Position numbers and translations under genes: made by a program
Assembly (NCBI GenBank): GCA_963995525.1
Contig: OZ023217.1
Coordinates: forward strand, 20,626,273-20,690,272
Reading direction: 5' to 3'
Length of the DNA stretch: 64,000 nucleotides
DNA from: Escarpia spicata
Taxonomy: Eukaryota > Annelida > Polychaeta > Sabellida > Siboglinidae
Part shown: one piece after another, positions 36,215 to 47,516 of the stretch
How the letters are laid out: every line of letters begins with the position of its first letter
Position numbering within the stretch: position 1 is the first letter of the stretch
The notes under the pieces: generated by a model
The model's input: the letters and a program-made list of their open reading frames with translations, nothing else
Databases searched by the model: none
What the model was told of the DNA's origin: nothing

Positions 36215-36655
36215 ACTAAAAAGATTGCACAGGAGAGCAACTAACCTGGTTTCAGAACAAAGATACTTTAGTTGTAAAAAACGCCTAAAGGAATGTGGTT
36301 TAGCAACCTCATAGAGCCATGGCGATTAATAGGTTATAAATATATTAATAACCGTGTTTGTTCTGCGAATTTGAGCAATAAAAATCAAATTAGAGGACAC
36401 CTAGTGTAAATTAGATATCAGAACGTATTTATTCATTCGCACAGACGACTGTAAATCAATAGAACACATTACCTGCTGATTGTGTACCTAAATTCTAGCA
36501 GCGTTAATATTATGTTTAAATAAAATTAAGAAATATTTCAAAAGGGCATGATACGCGCATCTACATAACCAGTTTACAAAAAACAGTTAGACTCTCGATA
36601 TAATAAATATTTCCTTATGCCATATATTTTCCCCTAGTTGGCAATCTTGTTATAA
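36215..36655 (+). pseudogene. CR1-like LINE, copy 3, 3' fragment
   Basis: Aligns by eye with the last 450 bases of copies 1 and 2: AGGAGAGCAACTAA (36229), CGCCTAAAGGAATGTGGTTT (36282), TTACCTGCTGATTGTGT (36470), then ACTCTCGATA (36591) and GGCAATCTTGTTA (36641). It carries many substitutions and small indels and no usable frame. It is the most diverged of the four copies, hence probably the oldest. Confidence 0.85.
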
Positions 36656-36999
36656 CCTCAAAGAAAGACAGTTTCGGGAACTCTTACGACATGTTTACGG
36701 TTTATTGAATTGTGTTCACATTCCCTAATTTGATTATAAAAGATGGATCGTTTGACATAAAATAGTAAGTGAAAAACTGACAAAACAAAAAGCATGCGAA
36801 ACATGTGTGAAGTTCAGAAAGGATGCATACGCGATTACATTACTGTGTGGCATTAGAGATCTCAGAGACTGCATGTTCACAATATTTAATCCACCTAAAG
36901 ACGAAATAAGCCGGCAGAATGCGATGTTGTTCTCATTTCAGTCTCACAGTCGTGCATATAATATGGACATATATAAATGTGTCTTATGATTATGTCATC

Positions 37000-38675
37000 G
37001 GAGTACTAAGAACCACCGATGTAAACAAAGCATGCGGTCCTGACAATAATTATATCAGGTGTAATCCTTAGGGAATGTGCTGCCGAATTAGCAGGTCCAC
37101 TAACTATGCTTTTGAATATGTCCTTAAACTGTGGAACTTTTCTAACTTGTTTTAAAAGAGCAAATGTTGTTCCTGTGTACAAGAAGGGAGATAAACAAAA
37201 TGTGTGCAACTACAGACTTATCTCTCTCTTACCGCTATTTAACAAAGTTTTTGAGAAAGTCGTATACGACTCATTGTATGAGCATGTGCGTAACACAATT
37301 TCGGGCAGCCAACACGGATTTGTGAGGTTTAGAAGTACAGTATCTAATCTAGCTTGTTATTTGAACGCTATTTCTGAATCTATTGACAAAAAGAAACAGG
37401 TTGATCCTGTTTATTTGGATTTCAGTAAAGCATTTGATTCAGTATGCCACCCATTGTTAATTCACAAGCTTAGATCATATGGTTATTCCGGGCAATGCAT
37501 AGAGTGGTTGCTGTCTTACCTTGTCAATCGAAAACAACGCGTGGTTCTCGAAGGCAAAACATCTGACTGGAAGCCAGTGTTGTCTGGTGTACCACAAGGT
37601 TCACAAATTGGACCACTTCTGTTTATCTTGTATATTAACGATCTCACTAATCATGTTGATTCATGTGAAATGTCATTGTATGCTAATGATTCCAAATTGT
37701 TTAAAGAAATTACGTCGATGACCGATTGTCAGTTGGTGCAGAAGAATCTGGACAGTGTATGTCGTTGGTGTGAGACATGGCACCTTAAACTTTACGTTGA
37801 GAAATGCTGCATAATGTCATTAAAACAAAAATAAACGTATATCCTATGACTACACGATTTTAAGCCAGTCTCTGCCCAAGGTCACCGCTGTCAAAGATCT
37901 CGGTATCACATTGACCGACAGTTTGACTTTTAAAGATCATAGTAATCGTTGTGTTTGTAAAGTTTTAAGATGAGTGGTTTTATTAAGCGCGTTTGCACAA
38001 CATGTGCAGGCTTTGTGTGATCCTTGTATATATATCTAGTCAGAAGCCAGTTGGAGTATTGCAGTGTTATCTGGAATCCCTGGCAACGTACGTTTATTGA
38101 CAAAATCGAAAGAGTTCAAAAGAAATTAATTAAATATATATGTTACAAATCAAAAATACAGTACTCCTCGGACAGTTATCCTGAGCTTTGCCATCATTTT
38201 AGACTACCTCCCCTTCAACATCGTAGGCAAGTTGCAAATCTTATGTTTTTACACGAATGTGTGCATTCCAACTAGACTCGTTGTATCTGGAAGGGGCTAT
38301 CCAATTTCACTGTCCTTCATGATCTCTACGAAACTACATCCCTTTTAGAGTTTCCAATAGCAGAATCAACATTAGAAAACACTGTGTTTTTAATAGATGT
38401 ATGACTACTTTCAACACATTGTATTTAAGTGATCCAATTTGTGATATATATTCAGGAGCTGAACCCTTTAGATCCTCAATTCAAAAACATTTCTATATAT
38501 AACATATGTTTGCCTGGTATATTTGATATTGTGTGTTTTTATGTCCTTACTGTTCGTATTGTTTTTTTATTATTCTATTATTGTTTTATTATTTATATGT
38601 ACTGTTTCAGTTATCAGTCCTGTTACTGGGTCCACTAGACCTGTTGGAATCTGAATAAATACAATACAATACAAA
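37000..38675 (+). pseudogene. Jockey/CR1-group LINE, 5'-truncated, different family
   Basis: The main frame (37106-37834, 242 codons) covers the fingers and palm of a reverse transcriptase: KRANVVPVYKKGDKQN, then YRLISLLPLFNKVFEK, GSQHGFVRFRST, DPVYLDFSKAFDSV (motif A intact), LSGVPQGSQIGPLLFILYIN (motif B) and SLYANDSKLF, where motif C has Asn in place of the first Asp, a likely inactivating change. A frameshift follows near 37834. The thumb continues in another frame at 38024-38275 (RSQLEYCSVIWNP, then FIDKIERVQKKLIKY). The 3' end is a (CAATA)n-type tail with an AATAAA at about 38654-38675. Upstream, ACGPDN and ECAAELAGPLTM are still readable near 37030-37110. Confidence 0.9.
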
Positions 38676-39063
38676 TGAATTCTATCTTGTAATGACTACA
38701 GCTGCAGAACCTTCAAATTTGGTAATATTCCCCAAGATTCGAAATTTCCGCGATAAATGAATCTGTTCCTTGCGGTTGTCCTTGGACAAATTCAAATTTA
38801 GGCTATGAAGACTTTGTTGTCCGTTGGTTACGAACAAGTAGGTTTTGAAAAGTGAAGTACTGTACAGACAAGTGCGCTGTATGGTCAAGTTAATTCTTAA
38901 TTCTACTTGTCGGTTAGATAAGTAGATAATGTAACGAATTTCGAGCCTCACTTTGAATTTGTTTCAAGTCTCCATAGCTCGAACGATTACAACAATCAAT
39001 TAAAATAACAAAGCGTACCTTATTCATACCGTATATATATATATATATATATATGACACACAC

Positions 39064-39125
<62 letters not shown>

Positions 39126-40867
39126 GTGGACTAGAATTTCAAAAGATGTACCAGTGCAAAATGTGTGTGTCTTCGCACCTTGAATCGCTCTTAAACGCAT
39201 ACCATCACATTTTGTTCAGAATTAATAGTTGTATGAATAGACATCTATAATTCGAGTTTGAGTATATATGATCATCTATGTATTTGAGCTGCTATAATTT
39301 AAGATTTACAGACCCTAGATCACAACCAAGTAGCCAAAAAATCAATGTCCACAGAACCATTTTCAAAACGGCAGTGAAGTTTAAAAATATACCCGTGATT
39401 AAAATGTTAGTTTCAGCTGTTCCTATCCATAGAATAAACATTTTACAATAATGTCAGAGCAAATGATAGTATTACTGGCAATATTCTTTATAAAGTGCAT
39501 GCGTATACAATGTCTCGAAAACGCTGTTTACTACGACATCCAACTTTGCAGTAGTTAGCTAAAATACGATATATGGTATTACAAGTATTAGAGTACTTAA
39601 TGTGTGTACCGATAAACATAGATCAGAAAACAAGCACACTTTTTGGCCAGGTTGAGACGTAAATGCGCAAGAAGGTATGTCAAATGTCAAAAAATGTTGC
39701 GTCATGTTTAAGATATGTTTACTACAACATCCATTTTCTCAAACACTGTTGATTCCAGAGCTTGAAGAAAACATGACGCAGATAGAACATCACAATGGTG
39801 TCACAAAAATGTCATTACATCTACGTCATTATTGTAATTCTGCCCGCAATGTCCTGGAGAAGTAAAATATGTTTACTACGACATCGTGTCAAAATGTGTA
39901 CTACGTCATTTGCCTGTAATAAAATGTTGTAATTCACTCTGTTCAGTTATCACTTTTATTTATTTACATTCGACTATCCAAACTTATAACGTTGCACAAT
40001 CAAAAAGATTTTGTTTACTTTATCTTTTCCCAGAAATGGTATGGTGAAAGTATGCATTTTGTGAATACTAAGGCTTGTATAGTTAACTTGGGACTACATT
40101 GAGTTAGTAAAACGTAACGAATGTTGAGAAAACATGTGACTGTTAAAAGTTAGTACACATAATCAACATGGACTGGGTATTGTCCATACACATGCACGTT
40201 AAATCCAAGCTAAAATGTCGATGTCGAAGAAAACTTAATATGTTTACTACAACAGTTTACCTTTCTGAAAGTAAATTTAAGATGATGAATATGCATATTT
40301 AACTCCAAATAGATGCATACATCAGAATACTACCTGGAAAAGAGATACTGTATCAGTGCATTGTGTTATTTCATGTTTTTAATTACATTTACGTGTACGC
40401 AAACCATGCCAACAATATTGGTGGCTGGATGATGATAATGAATATAAGTAGAACAAATATCATTGCAGCCACGCAGTATGGGTAGACACAATGCTGTAAA
40501 CTGCAAGAAATGACGTAATAAGCTAATAACTGGTCACACAAAGAAGGAAGCGATACGCGTTAATCAGTAGTATGTACCTCAGCACAAGATCGTCTTGACG
40601 AAAATGAGAAGGCTCGGAATTTTAAATATACTACGCCGAAAATTACGGTTGTAACTATGGCGAGGAAATTAAAAGTGCATACTACAATAAAGAACAGATC
40701 ACGCTTCACGTAAACCTGGTTGTTCATTATTGGCAGGTGATGGCCCACTATATTACATAAGTTATGTTGTGGTCAGTGCTGAGCGCAGCCATGCAACACC
40801 AACAACGTACAGCTTTATCAAACAGTGATATCGGAGATCATACAGCTGGTTCGAAATGTCACATTTG
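38676..40867. other. Non-coding stretch with (TA)n and a recurring short motif
   Basis: A (TA)n region lies at 39031-39124. The word TGTTTACTAC, followed by GACATC or AACATC, recurs at about 39525, 39716, 39868 and, with AACAGT, at 40240, all in the same orientation and mostly preceded by A-rich coding-free sequence. No recognised gene; short frames only. Confidence 0.5.
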
Positions 40868-41350
40868 TACACTACCTCACTGATTCCCTCACCAGGCAGT
40901 TCCATTGGTACACTACCTCACTGATTCCCTCACCAGGCAGTTCCATTGGTACACTACCTCACTGATGCCCTCACCAGGCAGTTCCATTGGTACACTACCT
41001 CACTGATTCCCTCACCAGGCAGTTCCATTGGTACACTACCTCACTGATCCCCTCACCAGGCAGTTCCACTGGTACACTACCTCACTGATTCCCTCACCAG
41101 GCAGTTACATTGGTACACTACCTCACTGATTCCCTCACCAGGCAGTTCCATTGGTACACCACCTCACTGATTCCCTCACCAGGCAGTTACATTGGTACCC
41201 TACCTCACTGATTCCCTCACCAGGCAGTTCCATTGGTACAGTACCTCACTTATTCCCTCACCAGACAGTTCCACTGGTACACTACCTCACTGATTCCCTC
41301 ACCAGGCAGTTCCATTGGTACACTACCTCACTGATTCCCTCACCAGGAAG
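40868..41350. repeat. 41-bp minisatellite, about 12 copies
   Basis: Units start TACACTACCTCACTGAT and end GGCAGTTCCATTGG, at 40868, 40909 and onward every 41 bases. Copies differ by single substitutions (for example TTACATT for TTCCATT in two units). Because 41 is not a multiple of three, successive units are read in different frames, so the 104-codon frame over the right end is not evidence of coding. Confidence 0.95.
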
Positions 41351-41944
41351 TTTTGGAACAAACACACTATCAACCTCACCTTCCATCACTAATTTTCGTT
41401 TGACGTCGCCGTCAAATAGAAATATTTCGAAGCAGGCAGCGAAAAAGGATCTTGCGACGGAATAGGAGGGACTGCCCCTGGAAATACAGGTTTTGCATTT
41501 AAGCGTGGTCTCACCGTTCACACCGCAGAAACCTTCAGTTACTGGGACTTTAATAAATCAATTCAAAGATGACATATGTGATGATGAGGTGGCAAAGGCC
41601 CAGTAGGAAATGGAAACCTCCAATGTAAAGCAAATTCCTGGCACCACGCATCTACACGGAGTAATGCTTGTAGGTGCGGGACATGAATTCACATGAATGA
41701 CATCTTGTCTCAAAGAATGTTGCTTCATAAACGCAAATTACGCCCGGCCTGCTCTGGATGGACAATGCTTCCGACCACTACACTCCCTCCTAACGGAGTG
41801 AAACAGACCAATATAACGCTGTTCAGCAGCTCCTTGGGCAGGTGGACGACATCACAACTCGACTCGATTTTGTAAATATTGATCTTAACCTTTGTGCACA
41901 TTGGTCCTTTCTGGAAAACTGTTTGCTAAAATATCCAATACTAT
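41351..41944. other. Non-coding stretch
   Basis: Short frames only, no recognised element. The segment directly precedes the inverted RTE fragment. Confidence 0.5.
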
Positions 41945-42225
41945 GGATCTTCCCATCTTTGTTTGTTTGTGTTGTTTGCCTGGGTGATGAGTGCCCATGT
42001 CTCCGCGCCGTATGTCATCGCTGGAACTACGCATGAGTTGTAGACTTGTCTCTTCAAGCAAGTTCCAAAGTTACCCTTGAAGATGTCGCAGTTTTTGGCA
42101 AATGCTGTCCAGCCGGCAGTGATTCTTCTTTGAATCTCCTTGTCTTGGTCTTTGTCTTTGATACTGTATCGCTGTCCCAGATAGACGTAGCTTTCAACGT
42201 TCTCTATCTGCGTCGTGTTTATAGT
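41945..42225 (-). pseudogene. RTE-type LINE fragment (C-terminal region), inverted
   Basis: On the minus strand this reads NTTQIENVESYVYLGQRYS, then IKDKDQDKEIQRRITAGW, TAFAKNCDIFKGNFGTCLKR and QVYNSCVVPAMTYGAETWAL. It belongs to the same RTE family as the relic at 6590-7235 and preserves the C-terminal part lost there. It diverges from the family after ITQAN near 41965. At its other end (42225) it joins directly to the CR1-like sequence, inside the reading frame, just after CR1 motif A (FDKVPL). Confidence 0.88.
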
Positions 42226-43462
42226 GGCACTTTGTCGAAAGCTTTCTGAAAATGTAAGTAGATGACATCTACTGGTGATCCCTCGTCTACCCACTTAGTG
42301 ATATCTTCAAAAAAACATATTTGTTAAGCATGACCTCGCCCATGTTGAGATGGGTTTATTAAGTGTTTAACAAGAAAATCCACCATGTGATCTTTAATTA
42401 GTCTGTCTAATAATTTGCAAATCACCAATGTTAAACTCACTATAGTTCGCTGACTTGTTTCTCGTACCTTTTTTAAATAACGGTATACTGTTTGCTTCTT
42501 TCCATTCTAAAGCAACCACTCCCTCTTCTAATGACAAGTTGGAAACTGTTGCAAGTGGTACGCTAATTTGTTCAAGGTGATTTATTATCCTTCATAGCCT
42601 TTATTTTCTTAGCTACCATTTCCGGGGTTACAAACAACTGTCCTGAACTTAGCCTCTGGTACTGGCAGTGTATTAATATCTTCTCTGGTAAACACCGAAC
42701 TAAAATATTCATTCAGGTCTTGTGCCAATAAGAATCCCTCTGATATTATATTTCCAACACTATCTTCTAGAGGACCGACCTTATCCAGAACTTTATGTTT
42801 GCTTCGAACATACGCATAACAATTCTTGCTGTCATGTTTTATATTACAAGCTAATTTTTGTTCATAGCTTCTCTTTGAATGTCTAATTTAAACTGTAGCT
42901 TGGTTTATTGGTTCTTTATAAATGTTGTAGTCTTCATAATTTCCAGTACGTTTATATGACTTCCACATCATTTGTTTGTACTTAATTTTTTGTAATGGCT
43001 TCTTTCGATAAGTGTTTCTTTTTGGACCGTTTCCCTTTCTCAGTTAACAATGACCCTGTTGAAGGTTTTCGCCACTATGTGTGCAGAGGCTTATTCTGTG
43101 GAGACTGAGTGGAGATCAGATAGAAGTGTCTAAAATATTGAATGGTTTTGAAAATATTGATAGAAATATTTTTTTCGCAGTTAAGAAAGATAGAAAGACT
43201 AGAGACATGAAGTTACATTAGTAAAGAAGCAGTGTAGATTAGATATAAGAAAGTTCTCATTTTCACAAAGGACTCTAAATGAATGGAACAGATTATCTGC
43301 TGACTGTGTGGGTGCTAGTATATATATTTAAAAATAAAATCGACACATACCTCAGAAGGGCGGGATACATGTAAATAAAAGTGTTGGACTATCGATAAGC
43401 CAAAGGGCTTCCTTGTCCACCTGCCATCTAGAGTTAATTCTCTGGGTGGCAATCTTGTTAAA
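42226..43462. pseudogene. CR1-like LINE, copy 4, with inverted 5' part
   Basis: Two halves of the same element point in opposite directions. 42226-43050 is the reverse complement of the copy 1 region 12460-13325 (from the KKKHLSKEA block to motif A, IYF.ESFR/AFDKVP). 43085-43462 is in plus orientation and corresponds to copy 1 from about 14083 to its 3' end (GGAGATCAGATAGAAGTG, then GACTGTGTGGGTGCTAGTA, then GGCAATCTTGTTAAAT). The intervening 750 or so bases are missing. An inverted 5' segment followed by a sense 3' segment with a deletion at the join is the classic outcome of twin priming during LINE insertion. Frameshifts are present in both halves. Confidence 0.88.
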
Positions 43463-43964
43463 TGTTGTCTTCTTAAACCGATTACAACTCAGGGATCTAA
43501 ATGTCACTGGACCCCAGACAAGCGAGAGTGGCTTCTGTGTGTGCGAAGAACAATAACAGGTCAACCACACGCGCAAGGCAGACTAATTGAGGCATTCAAA
43601 GCAACGGATGTATCATAAATCGTGACATTTATCAACACTCTAAAAGGCTTCCGTCACTATCCGTTGAGTTACACGTTGAAAGTTCGAGAAACCCACCGAA
43701 TGACAAAGGTTACCGTTATAACGAGAAGGTCAGAACGTTCCTAGACCCGCCCTACTTAAACAGTGGTGGTTTACCTTTGACGTTATTTTCATCCCGTCAG
43801 ATCCACCTCTACAATCGTTGATTTGAACTTTGGCTCACTTCCATCAACCAATCAGATGCATCACGACGAAATCACCTGATTTGCCAAATGTGGACGTTTT
43901 GAATCACAAATACACGGAATAGCCGTCTCTTACTAACACAATATATGATATATCTCAGTGAGGG
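43463..43964. other. Non-coding stretch
   Basis: No recognised element between the LINE 3' end and the SINE-like segment. Confidence 0.5.
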
Positions 43965-44420
<456 letters not shown>

Positions 44421-44807
44421 TAGTAGATAATAAAACCTTGACGAACGCTAGAAACAACGATAAATATTGATGACACTTTGAACATGTATACATCTAATGT
44501 CAACTCGAGTGCATCGGCCTAATATAGAAACTTAATATTTATTAGAAGTAGCGGCTTCTTAGATGTAGCGGCTTCTTAGATGTAGCGGCTTCTTACCAGT
44601 AGTCATATCTCACAAAAGTGAACACTGTATTATGATCGTGCCAATTCTGAATCAGAGATTAGCGTAACTAAGGCCATTAAGTGTCGTTCTAAGCCATCAA
44701 ATTAGAACACGTTTTATAGTTTATATGGATAATTCTGACCAACTCAACACCGTATATATTGACGCAAGTCACATACAAGACAAAACTTAATATTGCAAAC
44801 GATAACG
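44421..44807. other. Non-coding stretch with a short triplication
   Basis: The 17-bp word AGCGGCTTCTTAGATGT occurs nearly three times at 44551-44597. Nothing else recognisable. Confidence 0.55.
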
Positions 44808-45082
44808 TTATGCTCCGCTCAGACTACTGACTTCGACAACTTCAAAAACTTCTACAACAATCGCCGACATCTACAACTTTCCAGTTGTCAGTGTGAGCGC
44901 TCTGAATTGTTGGGTACAACGTCTACAACAGGTGTTGTATCAAATTCAAAAAATTAATCTGATCTAACATTTGTCCATAGTCTGAGCGCTAACCACAACT
45001 CAACGTCACGCACAGTTGGCAGTGGGAGCGCACATAATTGTTAGGTACAATTTCGACAACTTCTACAACAGTACGTAAGACG

Positions 45083-45461
45083 TACTGACTCGGCCATCGA
45101 ATCAGTGCAATCACCATCCGTACTGACTCGGCCATCGAATCAGTGCAATCACCATCCGGACTGACTCGGCCATCCAATCAGTGCAATCACCATCCGTACT
45201 GACTCGGCCATCCAATCAGTGCAATCACCATCCGTACTGACTCGGCCATCCAATCAGTGCAATCACCATCCGTACTGACTCGGCCATCCAATCAGTGCAA
45301 TCACCATCCGTACTGACTCGGCCATCCAATCAGTGCAATCACCATCCGTACTGACTCGGCCATCCAATCAGTGCAATCACCATCCGTACTGACTCGGCCA
45401 TCCAATCAGTGCAATCACCATCCGTACTGACTCGGCCATCCAATCAGTGCAATCACCATCC
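45083..45461. repeat. 38-bp minisatellite, about 10 copies
   Basis: Units begin TACTGACTCGGCCATC and end CAATCACCATCCG. The first two units have CGAATCAG where the others have CCAATCAG, and one unit ends CCGGA. The array stops exactly where the MADF-like frame starts: the last CCATCCG is followed by ACATGG. Confidence 0.96.
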
Positions 45462-45464
45462 GAC

Positions 45465-45713
45465 ATGGCAGAATGGGAGGGAGCAAAAGAAGAGGAAGCA
45501 ATTGAAATGTGGCGGCCGTCCCCCATACTATATGCAACGACAGCAAAGTCCTACACAAACAGGGGAATAAGTGTGCGGCTGTTTCGCATTTTAACACATC
45601 CCGTAAATTGTATTAATCGGCTCAAAGTTATGCCTACTGCAGTATGCAGACGCAGAGGCAGTGTAGCATTTACAATTATTCCAAGTAGGGATGTCAACAG
45701 ACGGCGCCGCTAA
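45465..45713 (+). pseudogene. MADF (Myb/SANT-like) domain relic
   Basis: From the ATG at 45465 the frame reads MAEWEGAKEEEAIEMWRPSP, then ILYATTAKSYTNRG, then ISVRLFRIL. The spacing of Trp, the acidic run, the MW.PSP..LY and the Y.NR words fits the first two helices of a MADF/Myb-like DNA-binding domain, the accessory protein of many PIF/Harbinger transposons. The fit degrades after about 45 residues and the frame ends at 45713 with no further domain. The assignment rests on this pattern and on the surrounding TIRs and TTA duplication. Confidence 0.5.
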
Positions 45714-46804
45714 TTCAGTCGGATGAGAATCCGTTAAGATTTTGCCGACTTTCAACTTGTTTCCACGTAACAACGCATTGGTCATAAATATTGTTTCTTT
45801 TGAATAAAATTACATTAACCTCATTAGTAATTTTTAGTATTATTGATTTGACTGCACGCTTATTGCATAAGCGTGCTTTGAAACTGCTACCCGTCCGGTG
45901 ATTTGCGTCCGATCGTTTTGACGTAGCCCGGCTTCGCGTTTAGGGGCACTCACTTCAACAGAAAATGGGCACATGAGCTCGATATCTGACATATTAATGT
46001 GATACATCAAATTAAAGATAATATAGCAAACTGTTTATATTTAGAAGGACATTTTAGGAAGATTAGTGTAACGTTGTTAACAAATACTACGAAAACAACT
46101 GATGTTTCGTTCCCATACTTGTGAAAATGTAAGTTTGATGTCGTTTTGCCAAGATAATCTATTACATTTTTCTACTTTCTTTTAAAATACGTAAAGAAAA
46201 GCACCATTGTTGGTCCAGCTCATGAGCTCCTAGAGCTTAAAAGACACCCACCCTCCAATTTCGAACGTTCGGATGGTTCCGTGAGCGGCTTCGGCAATAT
46301 CCGTCGGCTACTGTTTGTCAGTATTACATGATGATCAGCTGAGGGCAGTTTTCGTTTAGGGGTACCCATTTCCCCCAAAACGTGTACGTGAGACCAACAT
46401 CCCACACACTTTTTTAAATCACTTCAAAATAACTCGTCTCGTTCAATTAACAATTTAATATTGTTGTATTAGGTTATTGTTCCATCTACAAAACTGTAAT
46501 ACACATTTGATTACTGGGCTACTTAGGCTTTCATTTGATGGATTAGCCTCTATTATAAGGATACACTTTTATTACGTAATACAATACTATAACGACTATT
46601 CAACATTCAACTTATACTGAAACATGCCACACACAAAGTGAACCGACATTAAACTTTTGTTCGTAGTTTAGTGCCTTTTAATCACATGCATATTCACTAG
46701 GTGGCAGCTCTCATGGCTGTCAACAAGTGGGCAGGCAAAAGGCGCCAAATACGCCACTGCATACAATCTGAACCGATAATAGGCCATATTTGCGGCAAGC
46801 CTTC

Positions 46805-47194
46805 CATTATATACAAATACACAATCAAGATACACAATTAAGATACACAATTAAGATACACAATCAAGATACACAATTAAGATACACAATCAAGATACAC
46901 AATCAAGATACACAATCAAGATACACAATCAAGATACACAATCAAGATACACAATCAAGATACACAATCGAGATACACAATCGAGATACACAATCGAGAT
47001 ACACAATCGAGATACACAATCGAGATACACAATCGAGATACACAATCGAGATACACAATCGAGATACACAATCGAGATACACAATCGAGATACACAATCG
47101 AGATACACAATCGAGATACACAATCGAGATACACAATCGAGATACACAATCGAGATACACAATCAAGATACACAATCAAGATACACAATCAAGA
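46805..47194. repeat. 13-bp minisatellite, about 30 copies
   Basis: The unit is ATACACAATCAAG with variants. TTAAG units mix with TCAAG units on the left (46805-46965), a homogeneous block of TCGAG units lies in the middle (about 46966-47160), and TCAAG units return on the right (47161-47194). 13 is not a multiple of three, so each frame reads the same 13-residue peptide cycle (YTIEIHNRDTQSR type) and all three stay open on both strands. Confidence 0.97.
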
Positions 47195-47516
47195 TAACAC
47201 ACCAACACAAACACACACGCTACAGCCTACTGTCTCAGTGTCTTGTGCATGTTTGTTTCAGCGCCAGTATGCGCGATGCCTCATCGCGAGTCGTCAGTAA
47301 ACTTGTCTATTGTAGTGACATATAAATCCGATAGGAACGACATGGATTTGTACCTGTGGTGTACGCAGATGACGCCGAGTCGTGACGTCATGCTGGCAAG
47401 TCGCCGACTAGTTACTCCACAGTGTGAGCGCACCGGGAATTGGAGAAAATACGTTAAACGTTGAGTTGACCAACTCAATTGTAGAAGTTGTAGAAGTCAC
47501 TAGTCTGAGCGGGGCA

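Larger units (their letters stand above)
44811..47516. mobile_element. PIF/Harbinger-like DNA transposon remnant, 2.7 kb
   Basis: The left end (44811) reads TGCTCCGCTCAGACTACTGA and the right end, inverted from 47516, reads TGCCCCGCTCAGACTAGTGA. Similarity continues through ACTTC.ACAACTTC for about 35 bp. TTA flanks both ends (44808-44810 and 47517-47519), the 3-bp TWA type target duplication known for PIF/Harbinger elements. Further inward the left end repeats TCTGAGCGCT, GAGCGC and GACAACTTCTACAAC words twice (44880-45070), and AGTGTGAGCGC also occurs near the right end (47422). Inside is a MADF-like relic (45465 onward), fitting the family, but no nuclease core was found. Two minisatellites make up about a quarter of its length. 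Confidence 0.72.
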
